From the NCBI GenBank assembly GCA_016839805.1, contig JAEOTO010000038.1, positions 1-35,924 of the forward strand: a stretch of 35,924 nt of DNA, in the 5' to 3' direction. This document shows, piece after piece, positions 7,452 to 15,333 of the stretch. Numbering within the stretch: the first letter of the stretch is position 1; each line of letters starts with the position of its first letter. A program made the position numbers and the translations under genes. The notes under the pieces are model-generated. The model made no database searches. It was not told where the DNA came from and was given only the letters and a program-made list of their open reading frames with translations. The DNA is from Candidatus Hermodarchaeota archaeon (lineage in GTDB: Archaea; Asgardarchaeota; Hermodarchaeia; Hermodarchaeales; Hermodarchaeaceae).

Positions 7452-8873
7452 ATGAGTTCAAAAGAATGCTTTATGGAGTGGGATTACCAATCGATGTTTC
7501 CAGCAGTTTTTGCCCTCATTCTCTTTATCTTTATTATTCTTTTGATAATGTTAGATGTGATGGACCATACTGCTGCTGCCTTAATTGGTGGGATAATCGC
7601 TATTTTCTATCTCGCATCAATATGGCCCGTATGGCGAGCCGCTGTAATTCTAGCTGATCCAAGCTCATCCTACCAGTTCCTACCTGAACAATTTAATTCA
7701 ACAGTATTTGCTTTCTTCTTCAATAAATGGGTAGACCTTCCGACATTGATTCTGATTCTATCAATGTTAGTCATTACTGAGGTGTCAAAAGATTCAGGGG
7801 TATTCCAATTCATTGTAATCAAAGCTATTAAATTCAGTAGAGGTGATACTCGAAAACTTCTCATCATTTTTTGTCTGCTTAGCTTTGGTATGACAACGAT
7901 TCTTACACAAATTACAACGATGCTTATTATGGGTACTCTCATTTTCTTAGCTTGTGATGCGTTAGAAACGAATCCAGCGCCTTATTTGATTTCTGTTGCA
8001 CTGGCTGCTAATGTCGGAGGAATTACATCACTTATTGCTAGCGTTCCTGCAATGCTCATTGCTGGAGTCACGTTGTATACCTTTGAATGGTTCATCATCA
8101 ATATGATGCCCCTTGGGCTCACATTATTAGCAATCACTATATTCATTATTTTACGATTATTCAGAAAGGAGTTCATAATTCCCCGACGTTCTCGAGTTGA
8201 AGACCTACTAGAGATTGATGAATGGGAATTAGTCCCAGATCGCTTAGTCTTCTATCGAACCGCAGTGTTACTAATCATAATAATTACGGGGTTCATTACA
8301 ATTGGATCTCTGGGGTTGACTTTTCTTGTAGCACTTGGAGGGGCATTAGCTTTTGTAACTCTTAGTGGTATTCGACCTGGTGAAATATTCAAGGAAATTG
8401 AATGGTCTGTTATTTTCTTCTTTTTGGGGCTTTTCTTTCTTGTTGGTCTCTTGGAAGAATTTGGTGTTCTTGAAACCATTGGACATGGAATATTAGCTTT
8501 GACAGGTGGCAATGCATTCTTAGCGACTTTCTTAATGGTTTGGATATCAGGTCTCACGAGCGGGTTTGTCGATAATATTCCAGTTACACTCACATTCATT
8601 CCAGTGGTGCATGTTCTAGCAACAGGACCACCTGCTCTTCCTGCAGGTAATCTTTGGGCTGCCCTACTGGTAGGGGCCGTTCTAGGTGGTTGCCTTACAC
8701 CAATTGCTAGTGCAGCAAATGTGTTAGCAGTCACTATTGCGGAGAAAGAAGAACGACCTCTTCCAAAAAGCCAGTTTCTTCGAACCGGTGTAATTCTAAC
8801 CTTAGTATTTCTTCTTGTTAGCACTGGTTATCTTTTCCTTCGAATTTTTCTATTTCCAATACCTGCACCTTAG
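7452..8873 (+). CDS. ArsB/NhaD-type ion transporter
   Basis: 473 residues with about 11-12 transmembrane segments of the ion-transporter superfamily that holds ArsB, NhaD and citrate-type carriers. Family marks are TAALIGGIIAIFYLAS near 36-52, ITEVSKDSGVFQFIVIKA near 110-127, LSFGMTTILTQITTMLI near 143-159 (helix-break region), and SGLTSGFVDNIPVTLTFIPV near 366-385, which matches the SxFVDNIP motif of NhaD and ArsB. The length and motif favour an NhaD-like Na+/H+ antiporter or a generic anion carrier over a true arsenite pump, because no ars genes are nearby. It sits 235 bases downstream of nhaA, in the same direction, with its own TATA-like box. Met 8 (base 7473) is an alternative start. Confidence 0.75.
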   Translation: MSSKECFMEWDYQSMFPAVFALILFIFIILLIMLDVMDHTAAALIGGIIAIFYLASIWPVWRAAVILADPSSSYQFLPEQFNSTVFAFFFNKWVDLPTLILILSMLVITEVSKDSGVFQFIVIKAIKFSRGDTRKLLIIFCLLSFGMTTILTQITTMLIMGTLIFLACDALETNPAPYLISVALAANVGGITSLIASVPAMLIAGVTLYTFEWFIINMMPLGLTLLAITIFIILRLFRKEFIIPRRSRVEDLLEIDEWELVPDRLVFYRTAVLLIIIITGFITIGSLGLTFLVALGGALAFVTLSGIRPGEIFKEIEWSVIFFFLGLFFLVGLLEEFGVLETIGHGILALTGGNAFLATFLMVWISGLTSGFVDNIPVTLTFIPVVHVLATGPPALPAGNLWAALLVGAVLGGCLTPIASAANVLAVTIAEKEERPLPKSQFLRTGVILTLVFLLVSTGYLFLRIFLFPIPAP

Positions 8874-9046
8874 TCGCCAAATTAACTAAGAGGCTGAAAA
8901 AACAGTGAAAAGCTTTTGTGCATAGTCACCTAATGAGAATCTATAGACCTATACAACATTACAGGAATGATTTAGGAGAAGCTTAAGCATTCTATTCTCG
9001 TTTCCAATTTCAACTCTCGGAATAACTAAGACTAGGATTGCCAATA

Positions 9047-9895
9047 ATGATGGTTGATACTCCCCACAATAGAACGCATTATTCTGTGAAATATTCCCTC
9101 GAGGAACCAATCCTACCAGTTAGTATCCGGCTAACAGGATTTGGAGCATTCTTCCTTACAAATACACCCTTACCTAAACACCATACTAGACTAGTCTTAA
9201 GTCATCTACGACCAGGATTATATGGCATAAAACAGACAAAAAAGAAATTATCAATTCCTGAACTAGAGTCCAAATCAGAGGCTATTGTTCTCATCCCAAG
9301 AAGAGAACTCACTCAACGGGCTAAGAGTCAGAAAGGCACTACAGCAAGCATTGGTGAAAGACGATATGTCCTAATTACATTCTATCCATTCAAAGATGCC
9401 ACCCTCCGACAAAAGGCAAATCGCTTAGTCTGGCAAACACCACTGATACGGATTCGACCCGGGTTGATGATTACTCCTCACATCCGAATCAGCCGTTTCA
9501 GACACTATGAGGGGATATTACTCCGTCCAAGCGAATATGTCCAACAAGTGGTTGAACTTGGGAAAACAGTCTGGTATGCTCCAAAGCTTCAACTATTGAA
9601 GCCAACTCAAGAGCAGACCTTTGAAACATTAATTCAGAATATGTTCGAAGAACGCGCTGAATTCATCATCAGATCAAGTAATAAACTACTTCACGAAGCC
9701 AAAGAGTCATCAAACCGACCAGGGTGGACCAAGTCCGCCAGACAACAATTGAATCTGCTTCGGAAGCGGTTACGACAAATTCGAGTCCAGTCAGCCTTTT
9801 TTCAACGCGAGTTTGGTTTTGACTACCTACCAATTGTCACACGCACTGCAGCCAAAGTAAGTCGTATACGACAAAAAATACTACTGAACGTCTAA
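9047..9895 (+). CDS. Protein of unknown function, basic
   Basis: 282 residues, soluble and rich in Arg, Lys and Gln, with no signal peptide or membrane span. The middle part reads RRYVLITFYPFKDATLRQKAN and is followed by RIRPGLMITPHIRISRF, a strand-rich region that vaguely resembles the N-terminal domain of ChrB/PaaX-like proteins, but too weakly to name it. The C-terminal third is predicted helical and very basic (QQLNLLRKRLRQIRVQ), consistent with nucleic-acid binding or a helical bundle. ATG at 9047 is chosen because AGGA lies nine bases upstream; the frame opens slightly earlier with TTG at 9038. It stands alone between two spacers. Confidence 0.6.
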   Translation: MMVDTPHNRTHYSVKYSLEEPILPVSIRLTGFGAFFLTNTPLPKHHTRLVLSHLRPGLYGIKQTKKKLSIPELESKSEAIVLIPRRELTQRAKSQKGTTASIGERRYVLITFYPFKDATLRQKANRLVWQTPLIRIRPGLMITPHIRISRFRHYEGILLRPSEYVQQVVELGKTVWYAPKLQLLKPTQEQTFETLIQNMFEERAEFIIRSSNKLLHEAKESSNRPGWTKSARQQLNLLRKRLRQIRVQSAFFQREFGFDYLPIVTRTAAKVSRIRQKILLNV

Positions 9896-10144
9896 ACCTA
9901 ATCAATCACTCAATTCAAAGGGGTTCCTTTTGTGACAACGAAAATACGCTAAAAACACCTCTTTTACCCATTCCATCCCCCCAAAAAATCTGATTTATGA
10001 CATATCGTTGTTATTTCTCCTTGAATTTTATAAAATGTCAAAATTAAGTGACTTTTTACTCATTTCAGTCTGTAATTACGTTCATTTCTAAACCGGTCAT
10101 CTTGAAGTGCAACCTATAGGAGTGCCTTTTCTGCCGTGATTACC
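9896..10144. other. Intergenic region with TATA-like box
   Basis: No gene seen. TTTTATAAAA at 10026-10035 is a strong TATA-like element about 110 bases before the microprotein start, and AGGAGTG at 10118-10124 is a possible ribosome site. Confidence 0.4.
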
Positions 10145-10219
10145 ATGGCCAAAAAGAAAAAGGGACAAAAGAAATCGGGTGCCAAGAGCAGCGGAAAAGG
10201 AAAGAAAGGTAACAAATAG
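10145..10219 (+). CDS. Highly basic microprotein (24 aa)
   Basis: The frame encodes 24 residues beginning MAKKKKGQKKSGAK and ending GKGKKGNK; about half are Lys, the rest mostly Gly and Ser. A GTG nine bases earlier (10136) is in frame and better spaced from AGGAGTG, giving MITMAKKKK and 27 residues. The composition resembles the disordered basic tails of ribosomal or nucleic-acid binding proteins, so RNA, DNA or acidic-protein binding is the natural inference. An acidic microprotein gene follows 141 bases downstream on the same strand. It is too short for standard gene callers. Confidence 0.5.
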   Translation: MAKKKKGQKKSGAKSSGKGKKGNK

Positions 10220-10360
10220 TTACTCATTTCCAAGCTGCTTTGATGCCTTATGGGTTTAAAATGAGCAGGGATATTTTCTTCTCATGGAAAACCTAGACTG
10301 TCGAATACAAATCATCATATCTAAATCAAGAGGCTTTAACCTTCGAGGTGAATAATTAAG

Positions 10361-10474
10361 ATGGCTCCGCCCCCTCAAAAAAGACAACCGGAAGAGGAAT
10401 GGGAAGAGAAAGATTCCGACGAAGACTACGATGAAGAATACAGCGACGAAGATCTGCCTGAAGAAGATTGGTAA
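10361..10474 (+). CDS. Highly acidic microprotein (37 aa)
   Basis: The 37 residues start MAPPPQKRQPEEEWEEKD and end DEDLPEEDW; about half are Asp or Glu, with evenly spaced aromatic residues (Trp 14, Tyr 23, Tyr 27, Trp 37). GAGGTG ten bases upstream and a perfect hairpin terminator 22 bases after the stop support a real expressed gene. Such peptides behave as disordered charged tails; charge complementarity to the basic microprotein upstream is striking, but interaction is inference. TTTAAAATG near 10254-10262 is a possible separate promoter. I recognise no family. Confidence 0.6.
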   Translation: MAPPPQKRQPEEEWEEKDSDEDYDEEYSDEDLPEEDW

Positions 10475-10495
10475 CCCATTCTAATTCTAGCAATC

Positions 10496-10531
10496 GGGAG
10501 GTGTCAAATGGCACCTCCCTCATTCCTTTTT
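10496..10531 (+). terminator. Hairpin terminator after the acidic microprotein
   Basis: GGGAGGTG (10496-10503) pairs perfectly with CACCTCCC (10512-10519) over an 8-base loop, followed by a T-rich run ending TTTTT. This is the clearest intrinsic-type terminator in the window. Confidence 0.7.
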
Positions 10532-10631
10532 CAAAATATGGCTGTGGATCTCGGCTCTTTAACGTTATATTAAATACAGTACCTTGAGAAATTACCTAAC
10601 ACCTAAGTATATTCTCAGAGAGTGAAGTGAG

Positions 10632-11201
10632 ATGGAAAATTCTGAAGTTGCGAAGGTATTGCGGGAGATAGCGGATTTATTAGAATTACAGGAAGTCCCC
10701 TTCAAACCTCGAGCATATCGTCAGGCAGCGCAGTCGATTAATAGGTTATCAGATCGAGTGGTAGATGTTGCCGCACGTGGTGATTTAGATGCGATTCCAG
10801 GCGTGGGTGAGAGTATCGCTAAAAAAATCAATGAGTTAGTCAAGACAGGGCGTTTAAAATATCTGGAGGAACTCCGTAAAGAAACTCATCAAAGAGTCCT
10901 AGTTGCCAAAAGTCAAGGAAAAGAAATTGAAATAGAACTCAATGGACAGAAGGTGATGGCGCGTCTAACTGAGAAGTATGAGCGGATTACTGTGCGTGAC
11001 CCCAAGAACTTCGTTGAGGGGTCTTTCCGAACCGTAGATATTGGACCACCAGGGTATAGTAAACTAATTCGAGGTCGACTCAAGGCAACAGGGGAATGGG
11101 CAACTGTAACATATCTCATTTCAAGAGAAATTCGGGAAGAAACCAAGCAAAAATTGCGTCGGGCCGCCATTAAAGAAATGACAAAGAGTCGAAGACCATA
11201 A
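10632..11201 (+). CDS. PolX-type HhH domain protein with unknown C-terminal domain
   Basis: Of 189 residues, the first 85 match the N-terminal 8-kDa plus helix-hairpin-helix region of family X DNA polymerases: VAKVLREIADLLELQ, PFKPRAYRQAAQSI, then the HhH DLDAIPGVGESIAKKINEL near 51-69 and TGRLKYLEELRKE. The polymerase palm, with its catalytic Asp residues, is absent. In its place is a roughly 100-residue strand-rich basic domain with the core EGSFRTVDIGPPGYSKLIRG, followed by helix KQKLRRAAIKEMTKSRR. The HhH implies structure-independent DNA binding; whether it supports repair is inference. A TATA-like ATATTAAATA lies about 65 bases upstream. It is not a truncated polX pseudogene, because the C-terminal part is intact and distinct. 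Confidence 0.7.
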   Translation: MENSEVAKVLREIADLLELQEVPFKPRAYRQAAQSINRLSDRVVDVAARGDLDAIPGVGESIAKKINELVKTGRLKYLEELRKETHQRVLVAKSQGKEIEIELNGQKVMARLTEKYERITVRDPKNFVEGSFRTVDIGPPGYSKLIRGRLKATGEWATVTYLISREIREETKQKLRRAAIKEMTKSRRP

Positions 11202-11318
11202 GTATAGTTTTGGAACTGCATCAACAAAAGATTAGTTATGGTTGCGAATCCGTTCTTTTAATGACCGTCTACTCACATCTCATTTAGGTGATCGAATATT
11301 TAGTTAGTAAAGGTAAAC

Positions 11319-11648
11319 TTAGAAGATGCTGCGATTATCAACTTTTTTCCGCCAAAAGCTTCCCCAACCTAAAAGTATCACTGATACCACTAGTGCACCT
11401 ACTCCGATGAATACCCCAAGAAAAACGGAAATGTCTCCTAATGGAATTCCTAGTGCGATGATCATTAATCCTGCGTAGATAATGCCGATAACACCAATTA
11501 CTACACCAATAACCGAGATAATGATGAAGCGAGTTGCATACCAGTAGATTCTGTCATAGACATGTTCTGCAACTTCATCCCATGAAGGTGTAGGTTTCTT
11601 TACAGATTGTTTTGATTTCTTTTCTTTTTTTTCCTTTACTGTAGTCAT
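11319..11648 (-). CDS. Two-TM membrane protein, paralogue A
   Basis: 109 residues: a basic, Lys-rich disordered head (about residues 1-22), an amphipathic EVAEHVYDRIYWYATRF stretch, and two long transmembrane segments (about 42-68 and 72-96) ending in basic WRKK. AAGGAGATG before the ATG is a strong ribosome site. It lies 17 bases downstream of a paralogue with the same plan, pointing to tandem duplication and one transcript. The Gly-rich TM2 (FLGVFIGVGALVVSVILLGWG) may allow tight helix packing. Function unknown; the Lys-rich head could contact lipids or nucleic acid. Confidence 0.6.
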   Translation of the reverse strand: MTTVKEKKEKKSKQSVKKPTPSWDEVAEHVYDRIYWYATRFIIISVIGVVIGVIGIIYAGLMIIALGIPLGDISVFLGVFIGVGALVVSVILLGWGSFWRKKVDNRSIF

Positions 11649-11665
11649 TGAGATTCATCTCCTTG

Positions 11666-11956
11666 CTATTTTGGTGGAGTAGATTTGAATCGCTTCTTCA
11701 TACGTTTTCCTTCACTGCGCATCCAGTATAAACCCCAGAACGTAAGAAATACACCGATAACGATGAATGCAACTCCAATAAAGAGTCCTCCAAGTATTGC
11801 CAGTTGAATAGCAACGAAACCATATACTACGAAAGCTAAAATTGAATAAACAAGGCTGACTGCACCTATCGCAACCGCAATAACACTTGCTATGATATAT
11901 TTAGATGCAAGAGAGATGATTTCTGCACTTGCTTCTAAAGCCATCTCATCACTCAA
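11666..11956 (-). CDS. Two-TM membrane protein, paralogue B
   Basis: 96 residues without the Lys-rich head of its neighbour but otherwise the same layout: short acidic N-terminus, amphipathic EIISLASKYIIAS, two transmembrane segments (about 19-45 and 50-74), and a basic C-terminal tail (RSEGKRMKKRFK). Aligned blocks such as KYIIASVIAVAIG and GGLFIGVAFIVIGVFLTFWG match paralogue A (RFIIISVIGVVIG, LGVFIGVGALVVSVILLGWG). It is the first gene of the pair and has a good TATA box 38 bases upstream. No function can be given. Confidence 0.6.
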   Translation of the reverse strand: MSDEMALEASAEIISLASKYIIASVIAVAIGAVSLVYSILAFVVYGFVAIQLAILGGLFIGVAFIVIGVFLTFWGLYWMRSEGKRMKKRFKSTPPK

Positions 11957-12331
11957 ATTACAAATTCACCTTTAGCGTCTACAGCTTTTTCACATATATT
12001 TAAAGCTAACCACATTTGCCATAATCTCTGTGACGAAGTGCCTGTGACTTTTGTGAGTAAGGATCCAACAATAATTCTTGGAGTTAAGCACTTAAGATCA
12101 CTTATAGATTCAGATTTGTCGAATATGCAACGGGTTATTCTTCATTCAGTATCCAGAATATAACATGATTTTCCAATTAATCAATTAAGATAGATTCAAA
12201 TAATCGGTTGAAAAATAATTGCACATTCTGCTTAAGCTTTATTCTGGCAATAATGATTCAAGATGTTTTTTTCTGAAAAAATACATGGTTTTTTATTATC
12301 TCAGAATAAATAGCAATTTGAGGGAAGCTTT
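11957..12331. other. Divergent intergenic region, about 375 bases
   Basis: Contains the minus-strand TATA box at 11994-12004. On the plus strand a frame from GTG 12038 to TAA 12161-12163 encodes 41 protein-like residues (PVTFVSKDPTIILGVKHL at its start). It has no ribosome site and its frame stays open upstream, so it may be a decayed gene fragment. The rest is A/T-rich with no feature I can support. Confidence 0.35.
11994..12004 (-). promoter_or_regulatory. TATA box for the 2-TM paralogue pair
   Basis: Read on the minus strand this is TTTAAATATAT, a near-ideal archaeal TATA box, 38 bases before the ATG at 11956. Confidence 0.5.
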
Positions 12332-12607
12332 GTGACGTTAAAAAAAGAACTTTTCTCATGGGTTAAGCAATTTATTGAACAAACAACGAAAGAATGGGAT
12401 TGGCCGGTAACCTACTCGATTGATGTACCTGAAGAATATCAAATGAGTTATCAAATTTTTCTCACATTGAAAAAACTTCAGCTTTCAGTAGTTATTCTCT
12501 TTGATAAACAAAAAGCTGAAGAAAAGGATGTCGCAGAATTAAAAGATAAGATCAATTTGGGGCTGGTACGACTAAAAGAATTAGCTGAGCAACGAATCAT
12601 AACTTGA
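12332..12607 (+). CDS. Small soluble protein (91 aa), unknown
   Basis: 91 residues starting with GTG; GAGGGAAG just upstream is a clear ribosome site and decides the start. The fold looks alpha-beta: a long N-terminal helix (KELFSWVKQFIEQTTKEW), two central strands (TYSIDVPEE and QIFLTLKKLQLSVVILFD) and a C-terminal charged helix. It has Trp and Phe but no Cys or His motif, and I recognise no family. It converges on the ferritin-like gene, with 63 bases between stops. Confidence 0.55.
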   Translation: MTLKKELFSWVKQFIEQTTKEWDWPVTYSIDVPEEYQMSYQIFLTLKKLQLSVVILFDKQKAEEKDVAELKDKINLGLVRLKELAEQRIIT

Positions 12608-12652
12608 AATTACTTTGGAATTACTTCAATTCTGTCTACGAATGAATTGTTT

Positions 12653-12704
12653 AATATATTGTGAATCTGATTACTTTTCAAGTAATGTTTTGAATATATT
12701 GTGA
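12653..12704. repeat. 12-bp direct repeat around a small hairpin at a convergent gene junction
   Basis: AATATATTGTGA occurs at 12653-12664 and again at 12693-12704. Between the copies is the hairpin ATTACTT (12670-12676)-TTC-AAGTAAT (12680-12686) followed by GTTTT. The hairpin covers the ferritin stop codon. It could work as a weak terminator for the plus-strand gene. Confidence 0.35.
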
Positions 12705-13108
12705 TGGTTTTCTTCGTCAATCAGAAGATCTTCAAAGAGCCGACGAGTCACAACGTCGCCTTCGGATTGGGTTTGCGCGATGATTTCGCGGTAGAACTTG
12801 ATTGTATCCTCTTCAGCTTTCTTATCATGAGTGAGCATTTTTTCTGGTGTAGCACCAACGGTGATTGGAGCCGGTTTTGTTGTAGGTTCGCCACCCAAGT
12901 AATCAACGCGTTCTGCAATCGCTTCAGCATGTTTCATCTCTTCGATTGCAATATCCTTTAGAGTACTTCCAATTGACTCGGAATACATACCATAAACTCG
13001 TACGTGTTGCCACATGTATTGAATAGAAACCTGCAATTCCATTGAAATCGCTTTATTCATCATTTCAAGAAGCTTCGCACTAACCATCATAATCCCTAAT
13101 TTGGGCAT
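12671..13108 (-). CDS. Ferritin-like / bacterioferritin-type diiron protein
   Basis: 145 residues with the four-helix ferritin-like fold that binds a diiron centre and oxidises or stores iron. The ligand pattern is visible: Glu in SMELQVSIQY (helix A), ExxH in IEEMKHAEAIAER (helix B), Glu in AEEDTIKFYREI (helix C) and ExxH in IDEENHHNIF (helix D). No heme-binding Met is obvious, and it is slightly shorter than typical bacterioferritin (about 155), so a bacterioferritin-like or Dps-like mini-ferritin is equally possible. AAGGATG upstream supports the ATG at 13108; MMVSAKLL, six codons in, is an alternative. A TATA-like GATATAAAAG lies upstream. CorA follows on the minus strand but is separately promoted. 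Confidence 0.8.
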   Translation of the reverse strand: MPKLGIMMVSAKLLEMMNKAISMELQVSIQYMWQHVRVYGMYSESIGSTLKDIAIEEMKHAEAIAERVDYLGGEPTTKPAPITVGATPEKMLTHDKKAEEDTIKFYREIIAQTQSEGDVVTRRLFEDLLIDEENHHNIFKTLLEK

Positions 13109-13161
13109 AACATTGTTTCATCCTTTTATATCATACTATAAATGGGTTGAAAGCGTAAACT

Positions 13162-14220
13162 TTAGATCCATCTCTTTCGTCTGAAAAATCCAACCAACAC
13201 TAAACCTACAACTAGCATAGATAACCAGACAAGAGGGTAAGCAAAGGGTATTTCCAGTTCTGGCATGAATCTAAAATTCATCCCATATATCCCTGCGATT
13301 AAAGTGAGAGGAATAAAGATCGTAGCAATGATAGTGAGAACCTTCATGACCTCATTCATTCGATTACTGACGCTGGATAGATAGATATCAAGCATACCCG
13401 ACAGCATATCCCGGTAGGTTTCCACTGTTTCCATGACCTGGATGCTATGGTCATAGATGTCACGAATGTAAATGAGGATTTTTTCATCGATAAGTGAATA
13501 TCGACTCCGTTCAATACGGCTAACCACTTCTCTGAATGGCCAAATTGACTTTCGTAGAATAATTAAATTTTGTTTTAAACGGTGAATTTCATGCAAAGTT
13601 TTTTGTGTCGGATCAATTATCAATTCGTCCTCAAGTACTTCAATTTTATCACTTAGCTTTTCCATTACTACAAAGTAATTATCTAAAACAGCATCCAATA
13701 ATGCATAGGCAAGATAGTCATTTCGCATTCGCCGTAAGATTCCTCGCTTATTTCGCATTCTATCCATGATTGGTTCGAAAATGGCTTCTTGATATTCTTG
13801 GAATGAAATAATAAAACTGGGTCCCAAAATTATGCTTATCTGATTCGATTCAATCTCATCCTCCTTATAATCAACATTTTTCACTACAATAAAAAGATAG
13901 TCACCATAATCTTCAATTTTAGATCGTTGAGTTGTATTCAAAATATCTTCAATTACGAGGGGATGAAGATTGAAGCTCTCACCCACTTTCTCAAGAAGAT
14001 TCACTTGTTGAAGACCGACGATTTTTATCCAAGTCACCACAGAACTTTCTTTTCCCTGTAGACATTCTTCGACCGTACTTACTTCCTTTTCAATTAATTG
14101 ATCTTCATCGTATTTGATGACCATTATCCGCGTTTTTTTTGGATGTCTATCTCCGATGTAGATTGGAGTTCCTGGAGGAAGACCTGATTTACTAGATTTT
14201 TTCCGAAATAATCGTGGCAC
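13162..14220 (-). CDS. corA: CorA-type Mg2+/Co2+ channel
   Basis: 352 residues with the CorA plan: an N-terminal cytoplasmic alpha/beta domain (about 1-235), a long stalk helix (about 240-290) and two C-terminal transmembrane helices. The ion-selectivity signature GMN is present in LIAGIYGMNFRFMPELEIP near residues 308-326, followed by TM2 and a basic RRKRWI tail that faces the cytoplasm. The start is GTG at 14220, with AAAGGTG six bases upstream. Mg2+ is the usual substrate; Co2+ or Ni2+ transport is also known in the family. It neighbours MscS and DUF308 genes on the same strand, with gaps too large to prove one operon. Confidence 0.88.
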   Translation of the reverse strand: MPRLFRKKSSKSGLPPGTPIYIGDRHPKKTRIMVIKYDEDQLIEKEVSTVEECLQGKESSVVTWIKIVGLQQVNLLEKVGESFNLHPLVIEDILNTTQRSKIEDYGDYLFIVVKNVDYKEDEIESNQISIILGPSFIISFQEYQEAIFEPIMDRMRNKRGILRRMRNDYLAYALLDAVLDNYFVVMEKLSDKIEVLEDELIIDPTQKTLHEIHRLKQNLIILRKSIWPFREVVSRIERSRYSLIDEKILIYIRDIYDHSIQVMETVETYRDMLSGMLDIYLSSVSNRMNEVMKVLTIIATIFIPLTLIAGIYGMNFRFMPELEIPFAYPLVWLSMLVVGLVLVGFFRRKRWI

Positions 14221-14305
14221 CTAACACACCTTTAAGGTTTTATTTGATATCATGAAAAGATTACAGTCTGGGTTCTTAATATTCGCGATCTTGAGAAAAG
14301 ATTTC

Positions 14306-15208
14306 TCATTTATTTTCATTAAGAAATACGGCATTAAGAATCTCGTCCATAAACGCTGGTTTGAATTCAAGGATCTTTCTAGCATTATCTGAAAATATCA
14401 CGAAATTATATGTGAAAGAAAATTGTTCAACTTCAGTGATTTCATATAGCGGGCGGAATCCAAACTCTGTTTTCCACCGCTTACAAACTTGGTCGAAGGC
14501 ACCCCGTAATTTCCGTAAATCTTGGCTTGTATGAAACGCCATCGGAAAAACATATCTTACTATTTTCTCAACTTCGATGACTTTACTAACTTTATGAAGC
14601 ACTCCTCGGTGTGTTGCTTTTGATTTCTCAATCTTATTTAATATACCAGCTAATTTTTCTTTGTCGAACATAAAATTCGTGACATCCGAATCGAGAACAG
14701 CTTTATTCGGTACTAGAATATCTGATCCATCTGGTTGTAGCAGCTTTGTATAATTCATGCTGATTTCTTTAACAATTCCTTCAACATTACCAATTCGGAC
14801 ATAATCTTCAACATGAAATGGTCTTGAAAAAATTACATAAAGTCCTGAAACAAGATTACTAACAGCTTGCCCAATAGCTAACCCAATGGCGGCCCCTATG
14901 ATAAGCGAACTTGTTCCTAGTATTACTACAAAATAAGAATAGATTTCTGGTAAAGCAATTACGAACGCTAAAAACGCAATATATAGAAAAGCTAATCCAA
15001 TTGCCAGATTCAATCCATTTATGGCATCTGGAGGTACTCCTGCCTTCCTTGCCCTCTTCTTCAGATATCGGCGAATTAGCCCATAACTAATAATTAGTAT
15101 TAGCCAAACGATAATTACTCCAATAATTGGTAAGACACGCCAGCCCCACAATTGCAACCATATTATTAGAGCTTGAAAGAATGCTGTAAATTGGTCAGGT
15201 AATTGCAT
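14306..15208 (-). CDS. mscS: MscS-family mechanosensitive channel
   Basis: 300 residues with three transmembrane segments and the MscS pore and beta domain. The pore-lining helix is SSLIIGAAIGLAIGQAVSNL near residues 100-119, followed by the conserved VSGLYVIFSRPFHVEDYVRIG. The beta domain then reads GIVKEISMNYTKLLQPDGS and ILVPNKAVLDSDVTNF. The C-terminal alpha/beta part holds a charged extension (EKLAGILNKIEKSKATHRG). The channel opens on hypo-osmotic shock to release solutes. GGTGT just before the ATG supports the start. Its neighbours CorA and Na+/H+ antiporters fit an osmotic and ionic homeostasis theme. Confidence 0.85.
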   Translation of the reverse strand: MQLPDQFTAFFQALIIWLQLWGWRVLPIIGVIIVWLILIISYGLIRRYLKKRARKAGVPPDAINGLNLAIGLAFLYIAFLAFVIALPEIYSYFVVILGTSSLIIGAAIGLAIGQAVSNLVSGLYVIFSRPFHVEDYVRIGNVEGIVKEISMNYTKLLQPDGSDILVPNKAVLDSDVTNFMFDKEKLAGILNKIEKSKATHRGVLHKVSKVIEVEKIVRYVFPMAFHTSQDLRKLRGAFDQVCKRWKTEFGFRPLYEITEVEQFSFTYNFVIFSDNARKILEFKPAFMDEILNAVFLNENK

Positions 15209-15333
15209 CCCTTACACCACTGGTTATAATAATGGTTTTACTAAATCAAATCATGAATATCCTGAATTGCGTTTATAATTTCTTTTCATTTTTATATAGG
15301 TCTGCTACCTTTGCTGAATTCTGCGTTTTTATT

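Noticed and set aside
7452..8873. Arsenite efflux pump ArsB
   Set aside because: The FVDNIP motif is shared by ArsB and NhaD; no arsR, arsA or arsC nearby and the gene follows nhaA, so I left it as ArsB/NhaD-type.
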